Assembly (NCBI RefSeq): GCF_014191305.1
Contig: NZ_JACHWJ010000001.1
Location: forward strand, 62,001 to 126,000
From: Pseudoclavibacter helvolus
Lineage (GTDB): Bacteria > Actinomycetota > Actinomycetes > Actinomycetales > Microbacteriaceae
Direction of reading: 5' to 3'
DNA: 64,000 nt
Position numbers and translations under genes: made by a program. Positions 25,901-33,780 of this stretch are shown in pieces; the stretch's first letter is position 1; each line of letters begins with the position of its first letter. The notes beneath the pieces were generated by a model. It did not search any database, was not told the origin of the DNA, and was given only the letters and a program-made list of their open reading frames with translations.

Positions 25901-28717
25901 CTGGGCGATATCGGGAGCGGGGCGACGCTCGGTGCCCCACTCGCTGGTGGACATGAGCCCTTGGCGGCCTCCGCGTACTTCCCACATGCCCGGCAGCGGG
26001 TTTTCCACATTCACGTCGCTGGTGCGCAGCAGCTCGTTCAGGAACTGCGCGTGCACCTCGGCGCTGATCCACACCGCTCCCATGCGGGCGCTGATCTCCT
26101 GGACACCGAGCGCTTCGGGCACGACCTCGGTCAGCGCGTCCACGTTCGCCTGAAACTCAGGATCGTCGGCAGCGCGCGTAGTGGCCTGCTCCAGTTTCAC
26201 TCGCACATCACCGGAGAGGTACGCCGGGGCGTGGATGAGTTCGTCAGTGACCGGATCGGTGAACACCAGTCCGGTCAGCGAGGCGCGTGCCTCAGCCTCG
26301 TCCATGCCGAGCATGTCAGCGATCAGCGGCAAGTCGATGCGACCGGTGCGATCCAGGCTCACCGCGATCGCATCAGCGGGAGTGTCGACGCCCTGGGTCT
26401 CGGTGCGCGGGGAGACGACCCGGCGCGTCATGATCGCCGCTGGGGTCGCGGTCTGGTCGGTGTCGTCGAACTGCTCCAGCGCGAGCACGAGCGCCCCGAA
26501 CGGGTCGCTTCTCAGTAGCCGGATCGGGGTCGGCACCTTACGGGCGTAGGTGTCTTCCCCGGCATCGTTGGTGCGTCCGGTGCGGCGCAGCGTGTAGCGG
26601 TTCAGTGGCCCGTACCGGCCGACGTACTTGCGGTAGTCGCGGTGCAGAGCCTCGCGTGCCGCGTTGATCTCGTCGGTGTCATCGACGGTTGCGGCCTCCA
26701 GTTCGAGCAGCCGGTGCGCGCCGTCGCGCAGCCCCAGCAGGGCGCGTAGCTCCAGGCCAGCCGACTTCGGCACCTCCAGCGGTTCGACGGCACCGGCGGC
26801 GACGGTGCCGAACCCGGTGTCGGTGGTGACGATGCTGCCATCCCACAACTGCGGCGGCGACGGCACACGGGCGGCCTGCCGCGCCTGGTGCTCCGCCGTA
26901 GGCGCGGTGAACGTCAGCCCGGTGCGGCGAGCACTGAACGTGACCTGATCGAGCACGTCAGCCAGGTCTGCTTCCAGCCGGTCGAGGTCGCCGGCGACGG
27001 TGAGCGCCGGGCCGTACATGCCGTGCCCGATCCCCAGAGTGCCGAGGACATGCTCGGGGTGGGTGTCGAAGTAGGCGTTGATCTTGGCCGTCTGCCCGTC
27101 CATGTTGATCGGGGTGACCGTCTCCCACAAGCCGTCATCGGCGGTCGGCTGGCCTTCCTCGCGGCGGCGCAGGATGAGCAGATCGGTCACCACGTCTGTG
27201 CCCGCCGTGCGCCGGTGCGCTCCGGCGGGGAGCCGGATCGCGCCCACGAGGTCGGCGAGCATCGCCATCTCGCGGCGCGCGCCGGGGTTCTGCGCGTCCA
27301 TCGTGTATTGCGACGTGAGTACGGCGACCATCCCGCCCGGCCTGACGAGCCGGAGGGATTTGAGGATGAAGTGGTTGTGCATCGACTGTCGGGTCGGGTT
27401 GTGCACTGGGTCGTGCAAGGTCACATCCGAGAACGGCACGTTCCCGATCACCGCGTCGAACGATCCCTCGGGCAGACGGGTGTCCGCGAACGACTCGCCG
27501 CGAACCTCGGCGTGCGAATACAGCGCCCTACTGATGGTTGCGGTCACCGGGTCAAGCTCGACGCCGGTCATGTGCGCCGTGTCCGGGGCCATGCCAAGGA
27601 ACGTGCCCAGCCCGGAACCAGGCTCCAGCACCCTGCCGCCGTCGAAGCCGAGCATGGTCATGGCCCGCCACATCTGCCGCACGATCAACGGGTCGGTGTA
27701 GTGCGCGTTGATCGTCGTGCGCGCGGCGGCATCCCACTCTTCTGGGGTGAGCAGGCTCCGCAGCTGCTCGCGCTCTGTGTTCCAGTCCTGCTTGGATTCG
27801 TCGAAAACCTCGGGCACCGCGCCCCAGCTCGACCAGCGCGCAAGCGTCTGCTGCTCGTCGGCGGTCGCCGGGCGTTCCTGAGCCGCGAGCAGCCGCGCGG
27901 CTTCGATGGCGGCCACGTTCGCGTGGAAGCGGGCTTTCGCGCCCGAGGGGGCCAGATCGTCGTGCGTGGCGGGCACGAACCGCAAGACCGGCGCGGCAGA
28001 CCGTGGCTCCGGGTCGGTGTCGTCAGCAGTGGGGGTTAGTGGACTTCGCGCAGGAAGCGGATCGTCGCTGCCTCTGCCAGCAGGCTCTGGTGCTCTTCCA
28101 GATACCGCCTCGGGATCCCCGCTTCGACCATGCCCTCCAAGAACCAGAGTGGCACGGCCCAGTCTTTGGCTTTCTGCTCCAGGTCGATCGTCGAGGGCAT
28201 CAGATCGGGGGCGTCCTGTATTCGCTCGGCCCACATGATCAGGTTCTCGTCGTTCGGCGTGGTCTGGTTCCACTCCTGACGGGCCTCGTCCAGCGGCAGG
28301 CTCGGGTCGGTGAGCCAGGCGAGTTGCTGCATCACGACGTCCTCCGCTATCCGTAGCGCCGTCATCCGGCGTGCCACGTCCTGCAAGTAAGTCTGCTCCG
28401 AAGAGGCCATCTTCGCCAGCGTCAACGCCGGGTTCGTCTCGATCTGCCGTGCCAGTTCGGTGATCTGGCCCTGTGCCTCCAGTCCCAGTTCGGTGAAGAA
28501 CTGGGTCGGGTTCTCGATCAGCTTGTACCGTTCTGGTGCGTGGGTCTTCCAGTGCTGCATCGCCTGTGCCCCGTACTTGTTCACGTTCTGCTCCCTCCAC
28601 GTCGAGCGTGTTCTCGGCTGCTTCGCTGATCTGCTTGTCGGCGGTGTGCTCGGCTAGCCCCCACAGGTCGAACTCCAGCTGACCGGGCGGCGCTGTGCGG
28701 CTCCTGCGTCTGGCCAT
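22967..28717 (-). CDS. DNA methylase-helicase fusion (DarB/antirestriction-like)
   Basis: 1916 codons from ATG 28717 (GGAGG nine bases upstream). Class I methyltransferase domain: RVLEPGSGLGTFLG (about residue 362), then IGNVPFSD (about 422), a variant of the NPPY motif of N6-adenine methylases. SF2 helicase: FHEVGAGKTAEM (about 1050), VVVDEMHMYKN (about 1209), GATATPISNS and QREGRILRQG (about 1555). The C-terminus is a coiled coil. Such methylase-helicase giants on phages and conjugative elements (P1 DarB type) are thought to protect incoming DNA from host restriction. Residues about 46-228 are low-complexity Gly/Arg/Asp/Pro and overlap a different, better-looking gene (28036-28584), so the true N-terminus is uncertain and may lie near 28035. 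Confidence 0.85.
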   Translation of the reverse strand: MARRRSRTAPPGQLEFDLWGLAEHTADKQISEAAENTLDVEGAEREQVRGTGDAALEDPRTRTVQADREPDPVLHRTGTGGTGPDHRTGTADRDEPGVDAGEDGLFGADLLAGRGTPDDGATDSGGRRDAATRLAHRPEPAAGRGPSGVEPDHAERREPDHVGRANTGRPRSDALDDRPGAESQRLGRATLVLGGHGRSGDPEAVSGRAPEPAGRGSDDPLPARSPLTPTADDTDPEPRSAAPVLRFVPATHDDLAPSGAKARFHANVAAIEAARLLAAQERPATADEQQTLARWSSWGAVPEVFDESKQDWNTEREQLRSLLTPEEWDAAARTTINAHYTDPLIVRQMWRAMTMLGFDGGRVLEPGSGLGTFLGMAPDTAHMTGVELDPVTATISRALYSHAEVRGESFADTRLPEGSFDAVIGNVPFSDVTLHDPVHNPTRQSMHNHFILKSLRLVRPGGMVAVLTSQYTMDAQNPGARREMAMLADLVGAIRLPAGAHRRTAGTDVVTDLLILRRREEGQPTADDGLWETVTPINMDGQTAKINAYFDTHPEHVLGTLGIGHGMYGPALTVAGDLDRLEADLADVLDQVTFSARRTGLTFTAPTAEHQARQAARVPSPPQLWDGSIVTTDTGFGTVAAGAVEPLEVPKSAGLELRALLGLRDGAHRLLELEAATVDDTDEINAAREALHRDYRKYVGRYGPLNRYTLRRTGRTNDAGEDTYARKVPTPIRLLRSDPFGALVLALEQFDDTDQTATPAAIMTRRVVSPRTETQGVDTPADAIAVSLDRTGRIDLPLIADMLGMDEAEARASLTGLVFTDPVTDELIHAPAYLSGDVRVKLEQATTRAADDPEFQANVDALTEVVPEALGVQEISARMGAVWISAEVHAQFLNELLRTSDVNVENPLPGMWEVRGGRQGLMSTSEWGTERRPAPDIAQAIMEQRTLLVYDEIEELDGKKRRVLNPLETTAAQEKADALQERFSEWVFEDPERARTLVNEYNRRFNSIVLRDYTNAGEYLSLPGLAENFTPRPHQRSAVARMIAEPSAGLFHEVGAGKTAEMIMGVMEMRRMGLIDKPVLVIPNHMLEQFSREWLQIYPQARILAASSKDLTADKRRLFVARASANEWDGVLVTQGAFEKIPLRAETQQAYIQAQVDEMREVLAAATGENAMSVKRIQRKLLQLENKVKARIDTSRDAGVCFEDTGIDYVVVDEMHMYKNLATDSNIADAAIEGSNRASDLHMKLEYLRSQGRERVVTGATATPISNSVTEAFVMQKYLRPDLLETAGIGAFDAWAATFGQTVTQMEMAPTGNNTFRMKTRFSKFQNVPEMLKLWSIFADVKTAEDLQLPIPHIAERDDGRRAPATVAIQPTVELEQFIETLGTRAEKVAARAVSPSEDNMLTISTDGRKAALDIRMIAPRDISGPTKVDLAADSIHRVWEQTKDNTYLDPITGQESPVRGALQLVFSDIGTPNPTRWNAYDELRAQLIARGMPPESIRYMHEAKTDVDKARLFAAARAGYVAVLMGSTEKMGVGTNVQNRAVALYHLDCPWRPSDIAQREGRILRQGNQNPEIGIVRFVTERSFDSYMWQGVERKATFIAQLMRGSLDSREIEEIDSSALSAAEAKAISSGNPLLLEHSTVHTEVQRLRRLERAYHRNESMLAHARDRASDHARRAASDVEALEAVLPRLTDTSGEKFRIELRGHTYTSRTDAAHALASWAHDSDLKWAPRYATRDYGAIGKISGFDVTVSTSPALGAEPMVTVRLDGVPRSGFTMTRQSFLDGGVGLIQRIENRASGIPALLEQARDDLTSAEQERDDAEQRIGQPFRHTRALADAENDLSRIETRLAAMQEDIDHAAPPEPAPQGSPSGLTVETVRAHRAALGVRADPARTPSTTGAFATAGGESRDLSPRGL
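28036..28584 (-). CDS. 182-aa ICE protein nested within the methylase-helicase frame
   Basis: GTG start with GGAGGGAG six to nine bases upstream. The product has normal globular composition: MNKYGAQAMQHWKTHAPERY, then ENPTQFFTELGLEAQGQITELARQIE, QTYLQDVARRMTALRIAEDVVMQQL and a C-terminal RRYLEEHQSLLAEAATIRFLREVH. It may be distantly like the TnpV-type small proteins of mobile elements, but that is a weak impression. Its codon-by-codon composition looks coding, whereas the overlapping frame looks like a shadow. The gene lies between traG and the helicase, in the same direction. Confidence 0.7.
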   Translation of the reverse strand: MNKYGAQAMQHWKTHAPERYKLIENPTQFFTELGLEAQGQITELARQIETNPALTLAKMASSEQTYLQDVARRMTALRIAEDVVMQQLAWLTDPSLPLDEARQEWNQTTPNDENLIMWAERIQDAPDLMPSTIDLEQKAKDWAVPLWFLEGMVEAGIPRRYLEEHQSLLAEAATIRFLREVH

Positions 28718-28811
28718 GAGCTATCACCTCCACCACACTCGGGCCGTTGTCGTCGCTGCCCGTGGCTGAAACTGTCGGTCGTAGGTCAGCGGTCGGTGAG
28801 ATAGGTGCGGC

Positions 28812-30602
28812 TCAGGTGCCATTGCTGCCTCGTTCCAGCATCGCCTCGATCTCGGCGCGATCGGCCTTGAGCTGGTTACCGTCGGGTCGTTTCGGCCACG
28901 CGCGTAGGTCGGTGATGATCGGCGGGGCCGAGCGCAGCATGGTGACGGCGGTGCCGAACGGGAGGGTGCGGATGCGGTCGGGCGGCATGATCGGCACGCG
29001 CCGGATCGAGCGTTGATTCGAGCGGGTGCCGTGATCGCCGAGGGTCATGCTGTCGGTGAACTCGTCGCGTTCGCCGATCAGCGCGGAGAGGTCTTGCAGA
29101 TCGCGGCTGTTGGATGCGCCGCCGAGGATGATCTTGGTGATCGCCGCATCCCAGATGGCGTTGGCTTGGTTCTCGCTCCAGCGGTCACGTGCCTGCGCGA
29201 GGCTCTGGAGCACCGGCATTGTTGTGATGCCCGTGCCGCCGCCCTCGGCCATGAGAGTCGGCAGGCTCGGCAGCGGGCTGAGGTTGGCGATCTCATCCAA
29301 GGCCAGCAACAGGGGTGGGTCGAGGCGCGCGCCGGGTGAGCGTGCCGCCACCCGTCGGGCGGCTTCTACGAGGTCTTCGACGAACGCCGCCACGAGCGCG
29401 GCGCTGGCTCCGGCTCCTGCGCCGGTGGCGAGTAGGTAGAGGGTGCCGCGCGAGGAGATGAACTTCTCCGGGTCGAAGTCCTCGCCCGCGCCGGGCGTGA
29501 CCGCATCGAGTACGCGCGGGTCAGCTAGCGCGCTGAGTGACAGGGAGACGCCTTGCCAGATCGAATCGCGGGTGCGCGGGTCGGAATCGATCATCGCCTC
29601 CAAGGACTCGGCCCATCCGCCCGCCGCGAGCGGGCTATTTGTCAAGATCGCCACCGCGTCGGCGGCGGCGGTCGGGTCGAGCGTCCAGCGGAACAGTTCG
29701 GCGGGCGGCCTGTGGTCGATCGCGGCTGCGTGCAAGAGCGCTTGGAGGGCGGAGCGTGTCTTGCCCTCCCAGAACCCGCCGCCCTCGACGCCGCCGGAGC
29801 TCAGGCCGGTCGCTGAGGCGAGGCCGGTTGCGCGAATCATCGCCGTCAGAGGGTCTTCGCATCCCCTGATCGGTGACCAGCGCAGCCCGGCGGGGATGCC
29901 CTTGGCCAGATGCTGCGGGTCAAACACCGCTGTCGGGCCGATGCGCTGCCTCGCTCGCAGGCTCGCGGTGAGGTTGTCCGGGCGGGTCGAGGTCACCACG
30001 ACCGCGCCGGGCGCGTCCAAGATCGACGGGATGACGATGTGCAGGCCCTTGCCCGAGCGCGGTGGCCCGATCAGCAGAATCGAGTCCTCGACGCTGGCCC
30101 ACACGTCACGCCCGTGCGCGGTGCCGAGCCGGTAGCCCACATCGGCAGGTGCCGGCTGTGTCAGTGAGGGGCGCAGGTTCGCTGCCCTCCCCAGCAGTGC
30201 CTTGGTCGAGGCGGCCCCGGCGACGTCGTGTTTCGTGGCGATGCCGACGAGCCGGTGCGGGTCGGTCGCGGTCTTCCGCGACTGACGGCGCAGCAGCGTC
30301 CAGCCCCAGGTGATCGCCGCCGCCAGCAGCGCGAACAGGACGACCGCGACAATCCAGTAAGCCACGACGTTCAGGCCCTCGGCCTCGAGCGCGGTTGCCG
30401 GGTCGCCGGGGTTGAACAGCACGCCGACCCCAGCAGCGGGGCCAGCCGCCGGCTGAGCAGTCCCGGTGAGGAACGCGGCCACCGACCCGGCCCCGCGCAG
30501 CAGGAGCGCGAGCGCGAACACCCCGATCAGGCCGATCATGGCGGCGTTGGTCAGCTCGTCACCGAATGAGCCGGTCTGCCTGCCGGGTGCCGGAGCGCTC
30601 AT
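28812..30602 (-). CDS. traG: Type IV coupling protein (VirD4/TraG family)
   Basis: 596 aa from the ATG at 30602, which overlaps the stop of the upstream gene (ATGA). Two N-terminal transmembrane helices (AAMIGLIGVFALALLLRGAG and VVAYWIVAVVLFALLAAAITWGW) anchor it. Walker A is GPPRSGKGLHIVIPS (about residue 177), Walker B LLLALDEIANLSPL, and GGTGITTMPVLQSLAQARDRW is a conserved TraG block. It delivers the relaxase-DNA complex to the secretion channel. A cluster of two GCACCT motifs lies right after its stop. Confidence 0.95.
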   Translation of the reverse strand: MSAPAPGRQTGSFGDELTNAAMIGLIGVFALALLLRGAGSVAAFLTGTAQPAAGPAAGVGVLFNPGDPATALEAEGLNVVAYWIVAVVLFALLAAAITWGWTLLRRQSRKTATDPHRLVGIATKHDVAGAASTKALLGRAANLRPSLTQPAPADVGYRLGTAHGRDVWASVEDSILLIGPPRSGKGLHIVIPSILDAPGAVVVTSTRPDNLTASLRARQRIGPTAVFDPQHLAKGIPAGLRWSPIRGCEDPLTAMIRATGLASATGLSSGGVEGGGFWEGKTRSALQALLHAAAIDHRPPAELFRWTLDPTAAADAVAILTNSPLAAGGWAESLEAMIDSDPRTRDSIWQGVSLSLSALADPRVLDAVTPGAGEDFDPEKFISSRGTLYLLATGAGAGASAALVAAFVEDLVEAARRVAARSPGARLDPPLLLALDEIANLSPLPSLPTLMAEGGGTGITTMPVLQSLAQARDRWSENQANAIWDAAITKIILGGASNSRDLQDLSALIGERDEFTDSMTLGDHGTRSNQRSIRRVPIMPPDRIRTLPFGTAVTMLRSAPPIITDLRAWPKRPDGNQLKADRAEIEAMLERGSNGT

Positions 30603-31114
30603 GACAGGCTCCGCACGACGAGCGTCCCCGAGACTCGGCCCACCAGCACCACTTCGTCGCCACGGTTGAGGTGGTCGTGGTCCAGGTCGATGAGCGCGCG
30701 GGCGGTGCCGGTCGCAGCGGCGTCGGTGTGCCGGATGATGCGGCACACCGCAATGTCCTCGCCGGGTACAAAGCCCTCCCCGGTCACTTCCCGCAGCCGG
30801 GGCGCATCCGCCGGTTCGGGATCCGGCAGGTCAGGGGCTGGGGTGTTCTTGCGGGCGGTGGCGGTGATGATGTCGGTGAACACCGAACCATCGGCCTCGG
30901 TGACCTCGACCCGTGCCGGGATCATCCGCTCGGCGGTGACCTGATCGACAATCTGCGCGAACGAGCCGCGCCGCCACACTCCCTCGGCGACCGGCGGGGC
31001 GAGCGGTTCACCGTCGATGCTGGCGCTCATCGTGCCGTCGTCGTGCACGGCCAGGCGGATTACCGGCATCGACACCGGCGCGGGAACAGGAACGTGGGTA
31101 GGTGGCTTTCTCAT
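30599..31114 (-). CDS. ICE protein with a C-terminal beta-like module
   Basis: 171 aa from ATG 31114. The motif GCGCACCTG ends five bases before this ATG and no Shine-Dalgarno sequence is close by. An alternative ATG is at 31150. The C-terminal 50 residues (VPGEDIAVCRIIRHTDAAATGTARALIDLD...EVVLVGRVSGTLVVRS) match the next gene upstream (31158-31391) in pattern: PGE-x-I-x-V, R-x-T-x-A, G-x-A-x-x-L-I, G-x-x-SGTL. The two are diverged tandem copies of a module of unknown function. It overlaps traG by four bases. Confidence 0.7.
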   Translation of the reverse strand: MRKPPTHVPVPAPVSMPVIRLAVHDDGTMSASIDGEPLAPPVAEGVWRRGSFAQIVDQVTAERMIPARVEVTEADGSVFTDIITATARKNTPAPDLPDPEPADAPRLREVTGEGFVPGEDIAVCRIIRHTDAAATGTARALIDLDHDHLNRGDEVVLVGRVSGTLVVRSLS

Positions 31115-31157
31115 GCTGTCAGGTGCGCCCGCAGCCTCCCGGCCAGGCATTACCGCG

Positions 31158-31391
31158 TCAGCGGGGGTCTTCGTAGTAAAGCGTTCCGGAGTCGTACCCG
31201 AACAGCACGACGCCCTCACAGCCGCTGGGAAGTTCGGCAGTCTTGATGAGCACCTGAGCCTCGCCGTAACGGTTGGCCTCGGTGTTGCGGAGCAGGATGG
31301 CGACGCCGATAGTCTCGCCGGGCAGGAACGCGCGCCCCTCGATCTCGTAGGGTGTTGTGCGAGTGGCAGTAGATGATGTGTTGTGTTTCAT
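31158..31391 (-). CDS. Small ICE protein, single copy of the same module
   Basis: 77 aa from the ATG at 31391 (a GTG two codons upstream, 31397, is also possible). After a short Ser/Thr-rich N-terminus the whole protein is one module: LPGETIGVAILLRNTEANRYGEAQVLIKTA...GVVLFGYDSGTLYYED, paralogous to the end of the following gene. A GCACCTG motif ends six bases before the ATG. Function unknown. It lies between virB4 and the 171-aa protein, in the transfer block. Confidence 0.65.
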   Translation of the reverse strand: MKHNTSSTATRTTPYEIEGRAFLPGETIGVAILLRNTEANRYGEAQVLIKTAELPSGCEGVVLFGYDSGTLYYEDPR

Positions 31392-31425
31392 GCCCACCAG
31401 GTGCTTCGCCTGTTTCCCGTGTGGG

Positions 31426-32928
31426 TCACGGTGTGTTTCCGCCGGGAGTGAGGCCCGATGCCCTGGCGCTCGTGTCGAACAGTTCCAACTCGGCAGGGTG
31501 CAACTGCTGTTGCACGACGAAGCTGCGTTCCTTGATGCGCCACAAGCCCTGCCCGACCCCGAGCGAGGGCAACAGTTTGCGTTCGGTGGTCGTCAGCCCG
31601 AGCGCCTTCGCGGTGACGCCCAATTGGTCGGATTCTTGCCGGTAGATGATGCGCGTCTCGGCGTTCGCTAGCAGGCTGTTGGCGAGCGAGCGCATGGCGC
31701 TGCCGGAGTCGCCGACGTTCTCCAGATCGGTCAGCTTGTGGAAGATGAGGGCGTTGGCGATGCCGTAGTGCCTGGCGAGACGCCAGTGCGCGTCCATTCG
31801 TCTCAGCAACGATGGCTGCGACATCAGACGCCACGCCTCGTCGTAGATCACCCACCGTTGCCCGCCTGCCGGGTCGAGCAGCGCCGATTCCATCCACGCC
31901 GAGCAGCACGTCATGAGTGCGCTGATGAGCGTGCTGTTCTCCGTCACCCGCGACAGATCGAGGCTCATCATCGGCAGCGTCGGATCGAACTGCACCGTCG
32001 AGGGACCATCGAATAACCCCGCTAGGTCGCCTGCGACCAGCCGCCGCAAAGCATGGCCGACAATGCGGCCGTCCTCGGCCAGTCGTCCGTCATTGTCGTC
32101 GGTGGGGGCGAGGATGCGGTCGACGACCATCGGCAGAATCGGCACCGTATTCTCCCGCACGGTCGCGGTCAGCGCGGTGTCGATCGCGGTGTGTTCCAGC
32201 GGGGTCAGCGTGCGAGTGAGCACCACCTCGGCCAAAGCGCCGATGAGGTCGCGGCGACGAGCGGCCACGGTGCTCTCCCACTCGACATCAGTGAAGTGGG
32301 AGGGTCGATAGCCCTCGTCCAAGGGGTTGAGTCTGTTGGCCATGCCGTGCCCGAGCGCGATCGCGCGTCCGCCGACGGCCTCCGCGACAGCGGTATGTTC
32401 GCCTTTCGGATCGCCCGGCACGTACACGCGCCTGCCGAACGGCAGGCTGCGGGTGTACAAGGACTTGGCGAGTGAAGACTTGCCTGAGCCGACGATTCCG
32501 GCCAGGACGACGTTGGGTGCGGTGATGACGCCGTTGGCATACAGCACCCACGGGTCGTACACGAACGAGCCGCCGCTGTAGAGGTCTTGGCCAACGAATA
32601 CTCCGCTGGACCCGAGCCCGCCCTCTGCGACGAACGGGTACGCACCCGACAGGGTGGCGGAGGTGTCCTGATGCCGGGGCAGATGGAAACGGCCCGGTGT
32701 GCGCAGCATCGACGGGCCGGGTTCACCTGCTGCGGGCAGATACTGGCGTGCGGCGCGCTCGGCTTTCTCCGCTTCGGCACGGGCCTTGGCCTCGTCCATC
32801 CGCTGCTGCCGCTGCTCGTGGTGCAGCTGGTTCGCGGCTTGGCGTCGCTGTTTGCGGTAGCGTCGCTGTTCTTTCGCGGGGGCGACCAGCACCGAGGCAT
32901 GCAGCTTCTCACCATCGCTGCGGTTCAT
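31426..32928 (-). CDS. virB4: VirB4-family conjugation ATPase
   Basis: 500 aa. After a basic, Gln/Arg-rich N-terminal coiled coil (about residues 15-65) comes the ATPase: Walker A LAGIVGSGKSSLAKSLY (about 141), YVPGDPKGE, and Walker B RWVIYDEAWRLMSQ (about 359), followed by RHYGIANALIFHKLTDLENVGD. These are typical of VirB4/TraC-type motors that energise pilus assembly and DNA transfer. It is shorter than Gram-negative VirB4, as expected when the N-terminal half is split off into another protein; the SCO6880-family gene two places upstream may supply that part. Start overlaps the previous stop by four bases. Confidence 0.92.
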   Translation of the reverse strand: MNRSDGEKLHASVLVAPAKEQRRYRKQRRQAANQLHHEQRQQRMDEAKARAEAEKAERAARQYLPAAGEPGPSMLRTPGRFHLPRHQDTSATLSGAYPFVAEGGLGSSGVFVGQDLYSGGSFVYDPWVLYANGVITAPNVVLAGIVGSGKSSLAKSLYTRSLPFGRRVYVPGDPKGEHTAVAEAVGGRAIALGHGMANRLNPLDEGYRPSHFTDVEWESTVAARRRDLIGALAEVVLTRTLTPLEHTAIDTALTATVRENTVPILPMVVDRILAPTDDNDGRLAEDGRIVGHALRRLVAGDLAGLFDGPSTVQFDPTLPMMSLDLSRVTENSTLISALMTCCSAWMESALLDPAGGQRWVIYDEAWRLMSQPSLLRRMDAHWRLARHYGIANALIFHKLTDLENVGDSGSAMRSLANSLLANAETRIIYRQESDQLGVTAKALGLTTTERKLLPSLGVGQGLWRIKERSFVVQQQLHPAELELFDTSARASGLTPGGNTP

Positions 32929-33728
32929 CGCTCCAGCCCCCGGTTGCGCTTGATGTCCGCGATGCGGTCAGGGGTGAACCATGACCCGTCGCCGCGCACC
33001 CGGTCGCGGCGCTCATCGAGCGCCCGCCGCGCGGCCTCGGCGGTCGCCGCGTCCTGCGCAGGCCCTACGTTCTGCGGACCGTCGCTCTCCGGCGTGCTGC
33101 TGTCGGGCGGTGGTGTGTGGGCGCGGTACAGCCCGGTGTGCCCGAGGGCGTGATTGTAGATCAGGGCGTAGTCGCCGTCATCGACTCGTTGCGAGTGCAT
33201 ATTGGTGGGCGGTTCGTCGTAGTGGTGCCCGTTGGCGAGCGCGGCGCTGGTGGTCTCGTCGCCGTAGTCGTAGCCGCGCAGATGCTTGATTGCGGCGTCG
33301 GTGCCGTCGCGGTTGATGAGGTCGAGCACCTGCCCGGCCTCGTCGCCCTGCAAGAAGACGACCGTCACCCATTGCCGCTGCGGGGGTTGCCAGGCGATGC
33401 GGCCCAGGTGCCCGGATGCCTGATCGAGGACGCTCTCGGCGGCGCTGACGTGCCTTGCGGCCTGCTGGAGTGCGTCGGCAGCGGCCCAGGCGTCGGCAGC
33501 CCCGAGATCACGGTCACCGTCATCGTGGGCGGCGCGGCCTTGGTGGGTGAGGCTGGCTCCGCCGAGTTGGATGAGCGACTGCTCCAGGGAGCGGGTCGCG
33601 CCGAGGAGTTCCCCGACGATGCCGTAGAGGTTGTCGGGGTCGTCGATACGGATGGTGGCGTGTGCGAGACCGCGCAGCGCTTGGCGGGCTTCCTCGGCGT
33701 CGGCGGTCGGGTCGTTGAACGTGGGCAT
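32925..33728 (-). CDS. Conserved transfer-region protein, unknown function
   Basis: 267 aa. A helical N-terminal half (EEARQALRGLAHATIRIDDPDNLYGIVGELLGATRSLEQSL, then ALQQAARHVSAAESVLDQASGHLG) is followed by a part with WVTVVFLQGDEAGQVLDLINRDG and YALIYNHALGHTGLYR. The N-terminal half looks like small ICE proteins that precede virB4 in actinobacterial elements; the fused second half is unassigned. GGAGG six bases before the ATG overlaps a CACCTG, and another GCGCACCT lies 36 bases upstream. It overlaps virB4. Confidence 0.7.
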   Translation of the reverse strand: MPTFNDPTADAEEARQALRGLAHATIRIDDPDNLYGIVGELLGATRSLEQSLIQLGGASLTHQGRAAHDDGDRDLGAADAWAAADALQQAARHVSAAESVLDQASGHLGRIAWQPPQRQWVTVVFLQGDEAGQVLDLINRDGTDAAIKHLRGYDYGDETTSAALANGHHYDEPPTNMHSQRVDDGDYALIYNHALGHTGLYRAHTPPPDSSTPESDGPQNVGPAQDAATAEAARRALDERRDRVRGDGSWFTPDRIADIKRNRGLER

Positions 33729-33780
33729 GTCGGGCCTCCAGGTGGATCAGTGGTGATGGTTTCGAGGTGCGCTTGGCGGC

